Shown: positions 34,610 to 48,577, numbered from the stretch's first letter. The stretch is 64,000 nucleotides of DNA from Gymnopus androsaceus JB14 (GCA_009733575.1 ML769493.1:124001-188000), one strand, 5' to 3'. Numbers and translations are program-made. Notes: generated by a model from the sequence alone, not told the origin.

Positions 34610-36954
34610 CTACGTATTTAATTTACCTAGTTCTGACTGCACGGCTTGCATTACCACGGTCATCGAATCTGCTGTCCTAGGTGCAACAGTGCAAGGGAAC
34701 GCCGCGGGTCTCCTGAAAGAAACCCAAAACTCGTCAGACAACACACCTTCATTTCAATGAGAGAAGAATACTTACACGACCAAACCTTCATCAACACAAT
34801 CATGCTGTGAAGGTAAAATTGGATTCCCTTTATCATCCTTCGTCGGATTGATGTCCGCTGCCCACAATATGGTAGCCATGTCTATGAAAAGAGCTTGGTT
34901 CGCCACATGCATTCCCATACAGATCCTAAGCAATACGCAGAAAAATGAATCTAGTGACGAAAAAAAATAAGAGTCGCTTTAACTTACCGTCTGCCATATC
35001 CATATGTAACGTGTCCTTGTCCCCGTGTGCCGGGGATGTCTATCTCACCATCTTTCTCGTCGAGAAAACGTTCCGGACGGAATTCATCATAATCAGGGTA
35101 GAAACGAGGATCTCTAGCAGTACGTAAAAACAGCGGGTTAGTGATACTAGTCCAGATTCAAATTCAAACCTGTAAATTACCTGTTCATGGCCCTGTAAAC
35201 GGGATTGAGCGGATAGGACATGAATGGTGCTAAAAAATAACCCACCATGCATTGGCAATCACCACCGTTCCCTTGGGTATAAAATAACCGTTGTACCAGT
35301 CATCCTGAAAGTATGAATGAATTTTCCTTTAAAGATCGCAAAGCACAAAGAAATACCTCGGACGTTCGGCGAGGTAAACCTACGAAATGGGACTGTAAGC
35401 TAAGCAGTTTGGGAAGCAGACGGAAGTATTACCTAAAGGACCGACAGGACGCCATCGCAACACTTCCTTGACCATTGCTCGCAGGTACGGCAAATGAGGG
35501 CGGTCTGCAAAAGCGGGTAAACGCCCCCGGCCCACGACGCTGTCAATCTCTCTTTGGGCCTTTCGCATGGAATCTGGATACAATGTCATGGCCAACATGA
35601 ACACCGAGAGAGCGGCGGCAGTCTAAGAGAGAAGATGTTTATTCCAAAAGCAGATAAAAAATGAGGGCATACGGTTTCGGCTCCAGCTCCTCTGTACATA
35701 ACATTGATAAGTAGAAGACACTTCGGAATAGGGTAGTAGCAAACATACAACATCGTGCCTGCTAACCAGGCAGTTTCCTTTCGAGATAGACCATGTTTGG
35801 CTTGTTGATCCAATAGAGACGCGACGAAACAAGGCTTATTTCCCTCCGTAGCCTACGGTAGCGAACCGTTCGTAAATAATAATAAAAGGAAAAGCAACAT
35901 GACGTACCATTTCGGTCCTAACTTTATCTATAACCACGAAATAAAACGTTTGACAGTCTGAAACAACAATTAAGACTTCTTGCTTACCTATAAACCCCTC
36001 GAACATCTCCGTGTCCTTTCTATGCCATTCCGAACCCTCACGTTTCCACTTCGCCATCCAATCAGGGAGATGCAACATCATAGGGAATATCTCGACGAGA
36101 AAAGCTCCTGGTAGTGCTGCACGGACAAGACGATGCATCAAATCATTAATTCGTGTGATGAGTGGGTCGTCGGATTTCTGAATGGGATCCCAGCCATATA
36201 CGGCGCACAGAACACTTGATGCTGCTGATCTAGATAGGCATGAGGATGACTAGAGGAGATTGCAAAGAGAGCTTGCAACATACCTACGCATATGATCATC
36301 CCAGTCTCGCGAGTTCGTCATCATCTGGTAGGTAAGAAACCGTGCTTCCTCCTGCTGCAAAGGTTGGAACTTTTCCGATGCACGAACATTCAATCCCTCC
36401 TGTCCTGCACGACGTAGTTTTCGCCATCTGGCCATCACAAATGAGAATGATAAGACTTTAGTCAATGGTGAACATACATTGCATTGTATCCAGAAAAAGC
36501 AATGAAGATCCCTCCAGTTAGAATTTCATGAGCCATAATGAAACGGGGACGGTCGCTATATATCGTGGAGCGTTTTTCTAGATAATCAAATTAATGAATC
36601 GTATTTCATACATGGAGAGAGAGCGTACCTAGAAGCTCCGTAACAACTTCGTGGCTATTGAGCACGATCACAGGATTTCCGGCAAGATTTAAAGAGAAGA
36701 TAGGTCCTTCAGTAAGAGATTAGAAGGCGCGTGAAAAAGATATCCAAGATGCACTGACCGTACTGCTCCTTCCATTCTGTAAACTTCAACCATTGGAACT
36801 GTGGAAGCTGGAAGATGTTTCCAAGAATGGGTAAACCACGAGGACCTGGAGGCATCCGGTGTTTGGATTTGCTCAAACTCTTCATGACAATGAGAGCAAC
36901 TATCGGTATTGCCAGTAGTTGCAGTACAGAACGATCCAGTGTTAAGACTGACAT
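34610..36954 (-). CDS. cytochrome P450 monooxygenase (P450-4)
   Basis: I choose ATG 36954, which gives an anchor (LLAIPIVALIVM) and MPPGPRGLPILGN; further upstream there is only a TTG. The frame follows GT-AG introns to TAG at 34610-34612. Landmarks: IYSDRPRF, MWRKLRRAGQEG, VEIFPMMLHLPDW, a complete I-helix GAGAETTAAALS across an intron, K-helix EVLR, FRPERF, heme loop YGYGRRICMG (split by an intron at the second Arg), and C-terminal RPAAFPC. All catalytic motifs are intact. The neighbour upstream is the FAD monooxygenase on the same strand, 356 bp away. Confidence 0.9.
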
Positions 36955-37310
36955 CTTCAAATTGACCCACAGCCTGTCCAAGTCGAGCGCAAAAATAGAA
37001 GCGGATGAAAGGACGTCGTGCTTGACACATTAAGGAATGACATTACTGCGTCTGCTTGACTTGGTCGCAAACGCAAATCTGAAATTGAGGGACAAGGGCT
37101 GCTTTGTGTACGCACATCCTTCAAATTTGCTTTAAGGAGCTCAATCATAGATGGACGCGGGTAACGAGACCCTTAATGCACTTACACGCAGGGCTGGGGT
37201 AAAGTTGAGACATTATGAAGAAGTTTACATGTTGCCCCGATGAGGACGGAAAGAGATACCCCTCACTTTTAAGTATAAACCCGTTGTAAATCTCTTCACA
37301 GCTCGTCTCG

Positions 37311-38872
37311 TCATATTTCACTCTGACCATCAAAAGGTCCAGACCGCATCTGAGCCAAATTCTTCAGGCCTACCGTTGTATTTGCCCAGATTCCCCTTAT
37401 TGCCTCGTTTCGAGATATGCATGCATCCGTTCCATTAACTACCCTGGTTTCACCCATTCGACGTGCTTCCTTCACAAGGAAAGACGTACGCGACAGTCTT
37501 ATTCTCTCGTATTCCTCGAACGCGTTCACAAGAGTTTGAGTGGGAGGATCTTGTGCCAAAGGGTTGTATTGCACAAGGACTCGGACGAGATGATAGATGT
37601 CCTCCAAAGCTTGATTCGCGCCTACATGTCGTGAGATCATCAGTATATGGTATACTGATCGAATCTAGAGAATACCTTGTCCGAGATGCTGTGGAATTCC
37701 CGTCGATTTAACATCTTTACAAGAGACAGAATTATAAACTTACGGGACTTGTGGGATGAGCTGCGTCTCCGAGAAGAACCACTCTATTCTTATACCACGT
37801 CGCGAGCTCCGGTCGATCGTACAAGCCAAACTAGGCTGGATCAGCGATGTACATTGCTATATGCTTGTGTACAAGGACACACCTTGACCATCTTCTCAGC
37901 GGTCTTCACCAATTCGCCAGCGCCAAAGCCCCATTCGGAAACCGGATCCTTTTTCAATTCTGCAAGCATGGTATCATCGACTGCACGCCAAGTCTCTTTG
38001 GTTTCCGCTTCACGCCTTGTTATTCTATAGTTCCAAAAATCAGCCATTATTCATCGTTTGGTAGAATTGCATCCACTCACGCCCAGGAATACCGATCGTG
38101 TCCAATCTGATAGCAAATCATATGAGTATTTTCGCCAAAATAGTTGATCATGGAAGCATTGTCGGGGAAAGAATTTGGTCGAGGACTGAATCCGCCTATC
38201 TATACTCGCAAATCAACAGAATTTAGCAAAAGTCAATGAATAATACCTACCTGGGTTAAACCAGTAAATGAAGCCTGTTCTTTTTGGAAAAGATTAGCCC
38301 GTGTGTTGCTATGGATGCCATCGCAGCCAACAACGAAACTAGCCGTATCAGTTGTACCGTTTTCGAATGTGACTTGAACGGAATCCGATCGTTGCTGGAT
38401 ATCAACGACGTTATGCTCCCAATGGATTTCCACCCCTGCTTTGAGTGCCGTTTCTGCAAGAAGGCATAGGAATTCGTGTCTCTGGATTCCCATCCCGATA
38501 CTATTAACTGTATTTGCAGCGACACCCGACGCATCCAAAGGTGTTTCGAGGGTATGTTCTCCAAGCAGAGCTTCGTGGCCAGTTACCGTCGAAAAAAAGG
38601 CTAGGCGATCTTCGACATGTCCTGGAAGCTGTTCCAATAGACCTGGAATGAGACCAAGGACTCGGAGGCCATTGGATTGAAGCCTAGAATTGGAGAATGA
38701 GTGGTCGGTTTGGTTGAAAACAATGGAAGGCCTACAAGAGAGAGATCCCACCATCCGATCCCGCTTTGATTCGCTCGTATATTACAGGTTGGTAGCCTTT
38801 AGATTTGAGAAACGTTGCTAGTACTGGGCCCGCAACACCACAACCGACGATGATGACTCTTGTTGGTACCAT
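37311..38872 (-). CDS. FAD-dependent monooxygenase (salicylate-hydroxylase-like)
   Basis: Flavoprotein aromatic-type hydroxylase using FAD and NAD(P)H; substrate unknown. ATG 38872 leads straight into the Rossmann motif VIIVGCGVAGPVLA. After the first intron: GLRVLGLIPG, then the second FAD/NADH DG motif VVGCDGIHS. Further on come SWAITRREAE and the third motif VLLGDAAHPTSP, then HLGQGANQALED. It ends QMRSGPFDGQSEI at 37311. The exon before FGLYDRP uses a TAG acceptor; this TAG is not a stop because it lies in the intron. Length and motifs look complete. It neighbours P450-4 on the same strand and may work in the same pathway. A partial copy lies at 50358-51737. Confidence 0.9.
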
Positions 38873-39969
38873 TTCACTATTGGTGAATGAAACCGGATTT
38901 GCAATGAAAGTTTGTTCTTGGGAACCATCGCTATTTAAATCATCGAAAACCATCATGTTCCGCACTGACTCCATTCCGAGAAGGCTGAAGGGAAGAACGG
39001 CTCCGCGGCTCCGAAGATTCGGGCAATACTTGACTCCATTCGAGTTTTCTGAGGTTCTGAGGTCAGAAAATATTTTCGCCACCAGCAGAAGGATGCATTG
39101 GAACCCTTGAGCATTTCGTTGGTGCAAGCCAGAGAGTATGAAGACAAGGAGTTAATGACTTGTAAGACCTGACACCTGGATCAGTGCACGCAGTCAGCAA
39201 ATATAGAGTAGAGAGTGCCTCATTAACGAGTGCATTCCCTGTTATACTGGATCAGCACTCGGAAGATTTGTAGACTTCTGCAATCTGGCTGTAGTCCTAT
39301 CTCACGAGGGATTCACAACCTCTAGATTGACTAGATAGGCACTGGATGTGAACAACGTCGACAAAAGCTAGAGATGCTCGAATTCCTCGGTCTCAGTCAA
39401 TGTGTAATGGAGGAAGATGGCCACTGAAAGAATTTCGCAAAGCATCTCAGCTGATTTCATACGAAGAATCAAATGCGACTCACAGATCACTTTCTGTGAT
39501 AAACCATCTTATAATCGGTTCCAAGACAGCAACGTACGCAGCACAAGATAACAAAGAAGATCAAGCACACGCAGCGGGACTTGAAGAGGCGCAAGAACGT
39601 AGGCTGCAGCTTGAAACATGTTCAACAATGTTGTCAACAACAGTTGGCTGGCTCATCGACGAATGTGTTTCCCAGTCTTGTTTAGGAGGAGAGCGTTTGT
39701 GTCAACGAGCAAGGAACCTCCGAGGTCATTTAGTAGACGTTCTCGTCAACTGGGTGTGAAAACATTCGAACAAGCGGCACAAGGAACGTAAGGTTCATGG
39801 ATAGTGGATTCGTATTCATTGTGAGTGTGAGCGATAATATAAGACAGTCGATACAGTACAGAGGATGTTACAAATCGGATGCAGAAATACAATAGAGCGA
39901 CCACCTAAGGAGAAGCACATCAGAGACAATCGGGACGAGAGAAACACAGTAACTCACAAAGACCCGCCA
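38873..39969. other. non-coding spacer; left border of duplicated block
   Basis: No convincing gene. From about 39614 onward the sequence is nearly identical to 59658 onward, marking the left edge of a segmental duplication. Confidence 0.6.
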
Positions 39970-40442
<473 letters not shown>

Positions 40443-40548
40443 TGTATGAAGATGAGTGATAAAGTGGGTAGAAGGTAAGTGGGTTGTTGTCGGCGAGCTC
40501 GAAGATTGGTTGAAGATGGGAGTTTGTAAACAAGAGCGTTTGGGAGAA

Positions 40549-40554
40549 TTTATA
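40549..40554 (-). promoter_or_regulatory. TATA box of histone H4 copy 1
   Basis: TATAAA on the minus strand about 107 bp before the H4 start, conserved at the same place in copy 2. Confidence 0.6.
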
Positions 40555-40649
40555 CTCAGGCGCGTGAGGCACGTGGATCGAGTTGGTGCGTCATGGGCGT
40601 TAAGTGATCATCTCTGCCTCGACATTCTCCTATTGAAGCTGACGGCTTC

Positions 40650-42400
40650 ATTTTTCATGGCTTCCATGCAACTAGTAGATTATCCCTCCGTCGTTGTAAA
40701 CATGTACAAACGGAAGAGGCAAGCGACGAGTGTGGGATTAAGGTACTTTCTTCATTTGACAACAAAACCTCGACCATCGATTCCATCTCTTTCTTTCATC
40801 CATCGCATTTCTCATGCATTGTCGAATAACCTCAAATCTAATCGAAATTCCAATGGAGCTGGCAGTACGATAACCCTGGTTGTTCATCTAAAGCCAGCGC
40901 GAGCATCAGCAGCAACACCAGCATTTTGGACTCCTCGCTGGATAGTATCATCAGAAATATGACTACGACGACCACAGACTCAGGCTCAGCGCGTAAAGAA
41001 AAAAGGGAAAGGTGAGTATTGCTTGATGTTTTTTTTCTTTTATTCCGACTAACTACTGTACAGAAACCGAAATCCCACAAACACAATCCCACCGGCCCCA
41101 AACCTCCTTCCAAATCGACTTCGAGCTCAACGAAATTGATATCCCGATGGGTCCTAATGCCGGCAGAAGAATCTTTTAGCTGCAGATGCTGCGCGCCGAG
41201 AGCATGGAAAGAGTAGTAAAACTCAAACCAACACCAAATCGCGATCACCATCTCGCTGTCGGTCGATTTCGAGAAATCGAACAGTCGCAGTTGTGGCAGT
41301 CTTCAATAACGAGGACGATAGGCGCGCGCATGCGGGCATCGACAGCGACTGGGGCTGGGACTACCTCCAGTCCACATAAGGGTACACAGTCGCAGTACAA
41401 GGAGAAGGACCGTTGTTCACATTGATGTCGGAAGCTCTTCCTCATCATCATGACCATTCTACGCACACGACCCGTGGCCATCGCTCTCGGTGTTTCCGGT
41501 GCACGTCCAGATTCAACCACGGCAGCAGCAGGGTGGAGGAGTAGTGCGCATAGGCAGGAGCAGGAGCAGGAATCGGACTCTCATCCAAAGACAACGTTGG
41601 CGACGCGACGCCGTCCTCTGCCTCGGGATCATCTTCGCGTCTATAACTCAGGCTTCAAATCATAATTGTCCCAGAATCAGAGCCACATCCAGATCAAGAT
41701 CAAGAACCGATGATCCCGGGCTCGATACGCATACCTCTCGCGTACATCCGCATCTTCATGCCCATACCGATACGAGCCATACTCTCCACCTCCAGCACTT
41801 CCTCTCGTCCCCCTTCCCCATCCACGCGTATTTCCACCTCCGTATCGGTCTCTCCTCGGTCTGCATATTGGTTCCCCATACCCCGCATATGGATTATTAC
41901 ACGTATAATCACTGCATCTATACCTCCCATTCTCATTCTCATTTGGACTTGCATATGCATCGAACGAATGAGATGCGCTGCCTGCTGCACCTGCACTTCA
42001 AAGTCTATCAGTGAAGTCAACGAATCCGATACTGTCTCGGGATTGGGATTGAGATTCAGTTGTTCTCGTGCTCCCCATATCCTGTGTCTCCAATAAGGCG
42101 CAATTCTCCTCGCGCTCTTATCTCCAAACCCATACCCGAAATCACGTACTTGCCATTTGTTCCTATTCCCTTTCTCCACATCAGTGTCAGCTTCAGCATT
42201 GGCGATACCATCTTGCACACTGCATAATGATGCACAACTAGGCTTGATCTGGTCGCTGCCTTCGACACCGATACCGACACCGACACTCCACGCTACCCAT
42301 CCCTGTGTTCTGTATACGTGTATTCACCTGCAACCGCATGATGAAGTTTGATGAAGACGCCGATGAGGATGAGGACGATGTACCCTCTTGCACTGAAGGA
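40650..42400 (+). pseudogene. relic of LARP-like gene, copy A
   Basis: Divergent to H4. Sequence is alignable by eye with the upstream region and both exons of the better copy at 48290-50350: the CCATCTCTTTCTTTC leader, the CTAATGGAGCT and GCCAGCGCGAGCATCAGC parts, the intron and the RWVPIPAEE-equivalent segment (about 41130-41190). The His/Pro/Tyr-rich repeats (41730-41860) are also recognisable. About 200 bp containing the start codon is deleted compared with copy B and many frameshifts follow. Not coding. Confidence 0.6.
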
Positions 42401-42925
42401 CTCATTCCAATGCCTGTACTTTATTAGCCCTCTCAATGCACTTCCACTGAAACCTATGATTGAGGATGACTATGAGTATGCTTAGCTAGTTCATCAAGTA
42501 CTGTGTAATTACAACTGTTTGATTTCAGCTGCGTATGTGTCGTAATACGTATTGCGCAATGACGACAGATCACCCGACCAGGTAGCAGCGTTACGTACTG
42601 TGGGAATGAGAAAATTAGTTCCAGATTTATGATCTCGACACCTTTCATCTTTTCCCCCATCGCTCTTCCCTCTACAGGCTTCACTCTTTTTCCTATTTTC
42701 CTGACTTCTCATTCTCTGGCAACGTGTTCGATCTTGTTTAATTTTGGAACCTTGGCTGAGGCATGTTGTGTATTTGCCTTGACTTAAACCCTTCATTAAA
42801 CTGATCATCCTTATTCTTAGCAACTTGACTTGTAAGTCATGTCAAACCTATTTGCTTATTAACCATTATCATTCCATATTTATCAATGGGTGTCTGCAGC
42901 TGCCCATCTTTCATCCTTTCCCAAG
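42401..42925. other. upstream region of the NB-ARC/TPR gene
   Basis: No gene seen; presumed promoter and 5' leader. Confidence 0.4.
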
Positions 42926-45900
42926 ATGGAACCCACATCAGGCCCTTCAAGAGGCACTTTACAACTTGAATATGATGATGTTCCAATGACTGGAAATAGG
43001 TGAGGCTTGTCTTCTGGTCATGCTACTATTAGTTACAATGAGCCTATTACAGTGTACAGAATATTCCAGCAACAGAATCTGCTGCAGGCTCATCGTAAGG
43101 GGATACATTGCTTAAGAATGAATCTGATAATGCTGAATTTTTCTCTAATCTCAGTTCACAAATGTTTGCACATGCTTCACAGTTTCAAATCAACAACTCT
43201 ACTTTCCAAGCTGCTCATACTATCATCAACAACAGAACTGTAAACAATGTCTGGGAGAAAGAAGTAGTTCCTTCAGGTGAGTATTGGTTTGGAAACACAT
43301 GAAACAAATAAGCTGATAAGCAGCTTTGGAATGACAGGGTACCAGGAAAGAATGTCAAACATAAACTCCCAGCCCCGTCCCCCAGATTTCATTGGAAGAA
43401 AAGATCATATTTCCTTACTTGAAAATCATTTCATCAAAGGAAAATCATCTGCAGCACAACATAAGCAAAAGGTATATCTTCTATGGGGATTGGGAGGAAG
43501 TGGAAAGACCCAGACAGCCTTAGAGTTTGCCTTTCAGTTTCATGACCAGTAGGCAACCTTTAATAGATTATCAACTCACAAATTGAAAGAACACTGTTTT
43601 TTTTGTCACAGATTCACAAAAATATGGATGATTCATGCTGCTTCAGAAAGTCTCATCCAGGCAAGCTTCTATGATATTGCTAAACAAATCAATTGGCCAC
43701 AGCCAACATGGCAGGCAGGGAAAAGATGGCTTGAAGACCATAAAGAAGAGTGGCTAGTGATCTATGACAATGCTGATAATCCAGAACTTAATCTGGGGAA
43801 ATTTCTGCCCTCTTGCAGGCATGGAAATGTGATAATTACTTCAAGGAATGCTGCATTAATCCAGCTGACAGGGCCTTATGGAAGTAATACAGAGTTAAAG
43901 GACATGGATCATGCAGATGCAGTGCAGTTGCTATTAAGTTATGCTGGAATGAGCCATAATACAGTTGTAGAAGACCAGGTCATGGCAGGGAAAATTGTGC
44001 AAACACTTCATTGTTTTCCCCTTGCACTTGTTCAGGCTGGGGCATACATTCAACAGCAGCATTGTTTATATGGATATCTGGAGAGATTTAACTCTCAAAG
44101 AGCTCACATAATGTCTATCAATATGTCTCAAAGCTTTGATGACTATACATTATCTGTTTATTCTACTTGGAACCTGAGTTGGAATAAGCTACATAACTCA
44201 GCTCAAGAGTTCTTAAAAATATGCTCTTGTATGCATTTTGAAAACATTCCTCGAGAGATCTTTCGGAGAGTGGTGCAAAACATAGATAAAGTAGATCAAG
44301 AGCATCCTGGACCTTTGGTTCATCAAGTCATTTCTCTTTTGGACAAGCTTTTCTCAAATTCAAAGGAATGGAATGATATTGAAATGGATAAGATTATATC
44401 GGAGCTCCAAAAGTTCTCTCTGATCAATGTGTTACAACATGGCAAGACATACAACATACATCCTTTAGTGCATCAATGGGTTTTTGATGGAGTACAGCAC
44501 TACATAGATGTTATAGCAGCATTTCTTGCTGTATCAATGCAAGAACTCAATGGGGAAGAAATGTCATTTGTACTCCAGGTCCAAGAACATTGTAAATTGG
44601 TGAATGCTTTAGATTTCAATGAGGTGTTTATCTGGGAAGCTTTTGCTCGAGTTGTGGTCACTGAGTGGAAATTATGTGAAGGAATTGGATTTTGGAGAGG
44701 CATTGGTCCAGTATTCCAAGTGGGTTCATGGAGAATATCATCCATACACACTCAATTGACAGTGGAATGCTGGGGAGAGTGTATGGGAAGTGGGAAGATA
44801 CAATGATGCACTTGAATTAGAGGAGCCTCTGCTCAAATTATCAGAACAAGTTCTGGGTATGGAGCATCCGGATACTCTGACCCGAACACAGAACCTGGCA
44901 GTGACATATAGGAATCTGGGGAGATACAATGATGCACTTGAGTTGCAGGAGCCTCTGCTCAAATTATCAGAGCAAGTCCTGGGCAAGGAACATCTGTATA
45001 CTCTGACCCGAACACAGAACCTGGCTGTGACATATAGAAATCTGGGGAGATACAATGATGCACTTGAGTTGCAGGAGCCTCTGCTCAAATTATCAGAGCA
45101 AGTCCTTGGCAAAGAAAATCCTGATACTCTGACCCGAACGCAGAACCTGGCAGTGACATATGCAAATTTGGGGAGATACAATGATGCACTTGAGCTGGAG
45201 AAGCCTCTGCTCAAATTATCAGAGCAAGTCCTTGGCAAGGAACATCCAAATACTCTGGGATACACACAGAACCTGGCAAATACTTTTACATATCTGGGGC
45301 AATACAAGGATGCACTTGAGTTGCAGGAGCCTCTGCTCAAATTATCAGAGCAAGTCCATTGGCAAAGAACATCCCGATACTCTGGTCCGAATGCAGAACT
45401 TGGCAGTAACATATGGATATCTGGGGAGATACAAGGATGCACTTGAGTTGAAGGAACCTCTGCTCAACTTATCAGAGCAAGTCCTGGGAAAGAAGCATCC
45501 TGATACTCTGGACCGAACACAGAACCTGGCAGTGACATATGCAAATTTGGGGAGATACAATGATGCACTTGAGTTGCAGGAGCCTCTGCTCAAATTATCA
45601 GAGCAAGTCCTGGGCAAGAAGCATCCCCATACTCTGACCCAAACACAGAACCTGGCAGTAACATATAAACATCTGGGGAGATACAATGATGCACTTGAGT
45701 TGGAGGAGCCTCTACTCAAATTATCAGAGCAAGTCCTAGGCAAATTACATCCTCGTACTCTGACTCGGGCACAGAACCTGGAAATTACATACAATCATCT
45801 CTGGCGATACAACAACACACTTGCCTTTGTGGAGAAGACTGCTCCTGGAAATTCTCCAAATGCGTTGGGGTTTTGCAGCTTGCCTAGCACTTCATCTACT

Positions 45901-46137
45901 TCATGTTATGCCAATTTGCCATCCTTTGATTCCATGGTTGCTCCCCCACTACCCACTCCTCTTCTCACCTCAGGTCTGCAATTGTCCTTACTTGATTCCC
46001 CTACCCAGGTGAGCAACACTTCCACTGGGATTTCCAAGAAGCGAGTTAGGGAAGATGATAGCGATGGAGACAGGACGCAGGGCAACAGAAATTTTCAGTT
46101 TGTTGTATCAACTCCTGCCTCATATTTTAATAACTAG
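42926..46137 (+). pseudogene. NB-ARC / tetratricopeptide (NLR-like) protein with lesions
   Basis: Fungal NLR-type sensor architecture. The N-terminal exon begins MEPTSGPSRG. A short region with FFSNLSSQMFAHASQFQINNSTF typifies Agaricomycete NLR N-termini and is preceded by an in-frame TAA near 43097. The NB-ARC domain spans 43340-44300 with P-loop GLGGSGKTQ, Walker B WLVIYDNADN, NVIITSRN and a GLPLAL-like FPLALVQAGAYI. A winged-helix-like part follows (KFSLINV, IHPLVHQWV). The TPR array starts at about 44660. The frame shifts by one near 44640, has a TGA near 44757, and shifts again near 45354 (one extra base in the repeat). It ends at 46137 with a basic KKRVREDDSD tail. These may be real lesions or assembly errors in a repeated gene. 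Likely role, if active: non-self or stress recognition. Confidence 0.8.
44793..45832 (+). repeat. 126 bp (42-codon) near-identical TPR repeats
   Basis: Eight close copies at a strict 126 bp period (starting about 44793, 44919, 45045, 45171, 45297, 45424, 45550, 45676) plus a worn ninth. The protein unit is LGRYNDALELEEPLLKLSEQ followed by VLGKEHPDTLTRTQNLAVTY plus two or three variable residues. Differences cluster in a few residues, such as EE/QE/EK/KE and the HPD/HLY/NPD triplet. Confidence 0.9.
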
Positions 46138-48577
46138 ATCATTGTGATTTTTGGTGATCATTTTTTCTCATACTACGCAGAGTTGGTGTTTCATATTATT
46201 GCCTTCTTTTTTTAAAGAAAAAATCTAGTGTCTATTGGTCAACTTTCTCGATATACTGTGCTCTTTGCATAAACTCTCTGTTAATGAGTAACATCCCTTT
46301 ATTGTATGTATTATCGTTTGGTCTCATGTATCTCTTATCTCAATGTTAGCTACTACACATATCTATATAGCCTGTAGTCTATGGTAAAACTATTTATACA
46401 AGTCTATGACGGAAGACGAGCTGCCATACATCCGTACCCTACCCTTATTACTGTCCTATCCAACAGTCTTAGCCTCAAAGGGGTTCGACGAAATGTTGGG
46501 AGAGCCGGAACATGCCGAAGTTGACTATTCCCGGCCCCAGGAGTATTCCCTTCAATGCTTTGTCTAGACTCCAACTGTTCCACTGCCAAGCTCACCCGCT
46601 CTGTCCGAGTCCAAGCCAACAGCCAATGTACTTGATTACTTAACTATGAGATAATAAGAATTGCCAACTTTGCCCTCAAGCAAGACACAGAGGCGGACAC
46701 CATGACAGTACTCCGAGCAAGCCCCAGTACCAACTTGCAAAATGTAATGTAAATACTGAGCCAAATGTAGCCATTGACTCAAAGCATTGAGCAATGAATG
46801 ACTCGGAACGGAGACGGGAGCATTAGTCGGTACTTCAAGTTGGTGAAATTAATTCCAAAAGTTTTGCAGAGTAAGCTACGCAGTGGTCTAAGACTCAGCC
46901 GCCTCTGATGATCCTGTTTGTGAATAGTCAGTAAGTTTCCGAGTCCCAAGTGATGAATCTGGGTCCCCAGACCAGTGTCCACCCAATGCATGACCAAATT
47001 CAAATGAATGAAAGAATCCATGAATGCGGGATGCCTCAAGGGCGACTGAAACCAACTTAACTAGATGTTAGGGGGGAGTGAAGGTGAGGGTGAGGTGAGC
47101 CGTGGCCCATGTTATTGTCAGGCAGAAGGGTTACTAGCAACTAAGTAGCTTGCTATGGTGTGCCGCTTTAAATTAAAAAATTCAAGCAACGACATAAACC
47201 CTAGAAAATTAAAGGACTCGGCTTTTGAACAGTAAACTTGGATTTATCTTGAGATTTCGATTGGGTAGTCCTAAATGTGTACTGATATGAGACTCGCGAG
47301 ATGATACAGATGAAGTCTCGATGCTTCAAGTTGCGCAAGTTGGATTGACGATTGAAATTCCAAGCCTGAGGCTAATGTAGTCTAAAAAGAGCAGAATGGT
47401 AGGGTATGGACTCGGATACCAAGACAGCAACACTCGAACCAACTCGACTACCGACTCGGCGCACGCCAGGATGGAAATTTGAGTATTAGTATCCATAGCC
47501 ATATCCTGGACAATGTAACGCAAGCTTGTCAACCCTTCAACCGTATGGAATACTTACAAAGTTACACCAGGGCTCAACCAGGGCTAGCTATAACGATTTC
47601 CCTACCTACATCAGTAACTCGGCCGCGGGCTTTATCCAGTGAAATCTTCTTGTCAATTTCATCCAAGTCGATTGATCACTAAGAATGCATTCCCCTTGAT
47701 GATATACGGAGATTCGTGTAGCGTAGCATACTTACTCATGGTTTATGTTTATATGAGAGACTTGATAATCGAGGCGGCGATACTGTATTGCGGCTTTAGC
47801 CTTCTAAATCGTGAAAATTGCTGCAAACGGTGCAAAGCCTGCTTGTTGATCAGAGATATTGCTTGTGAGAGTGAGAATGAGAAAAGAAAGGAGGCTTTGG
47901 AGTCTCCAACTTGTGACTGTGTACTGTGTAGCCTGACTAGGCCCGCCAACGGGAATCGTCGTACGTACTATGTTTACATAGCGTACTAACACGAGACTTG
48001 AGTCTTGAGAGCTTGAGACGTTGAACTGAATGACCAAAACGATTCTGGAAAAGTTGATAGAAGGGTGACCAAAACGGTTCCCGAAAAGTTGATATGAGAA
48101 TTCGAAGAGTAAGCCTTCCGCGAGAGAGTATAGAGAGGGGAGACCGTGGCCGCCAGTCGCCACTGGCTCAGGTATAACCGAGCTATAGTTGTTTGTAGTC
48201 AACTAGTAGTGGTACGATCGACTTGAAATGCGACAGAGAATCAGATCAGTCCATGCGAGTAAACTTTAAGAGGTTAGCGCTCAAATATTATACTGAATTC
48301 GAGCGAAATGCGACTAGTAGATTCTCCGTCGTTGTAGAAGCGGCGAGCGTGGGTAAAATTTCCTGGGGCAGCGGCATTCCGAAAAGGGACTTTCTTTACT
48401 TCAACTTGACAACAACAAACCATCAGATTCATTCGATTCGAATTCCATCTCTTTCTTTCGTCCATCGGATTCGTTCGTCGGGGGATCCTTCACTCCGCTC
48501 CTTCGTTGGTCATTGGTTCTCCGTCGTTGGCCAGACTTAAAATCTCGGTGCACATTGCACAAATCACTGGCGGGTAA
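46138..48577. other. 2.4 kb without recognised gene
   Basis: No conserved coding signal on either strand. The last 300 bp (from about 48280) match the promoter regions of the LARP relics at 40660 and 60710. Confidence 0.5.

Noticed and set aside
36955..36981. Longer P450-4 start at 36981
   Set aside because: The codon there is TTG; the first ATG is at 36954 and gives a normal anchor.
37820..37850. Apparent Lys-to-stop (TAG) difference between the two FAD monooxygenase copies
   Set aside because: The changed triplet is the intron acceptor (AAG in one copy, TAG in the other); the exon starts after it, so there is no premature stop.
41490..42218. Open frames of 170 or more residues on both strands around 41.5-42.2 kb
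   Set aside because: They are shadows of a low-complexity LARP-like coding relic; the original frame is broken.
44738..45794. Long minus-strand frames opposite the TPR repeats
   Set aside because: Antisense shadow of a 126 bp repeat whose length is a multiple of three.
47639..47989. 116-codon ORF with several Cys
   Set aside because: No recognisable family or supporting context; likely chance.
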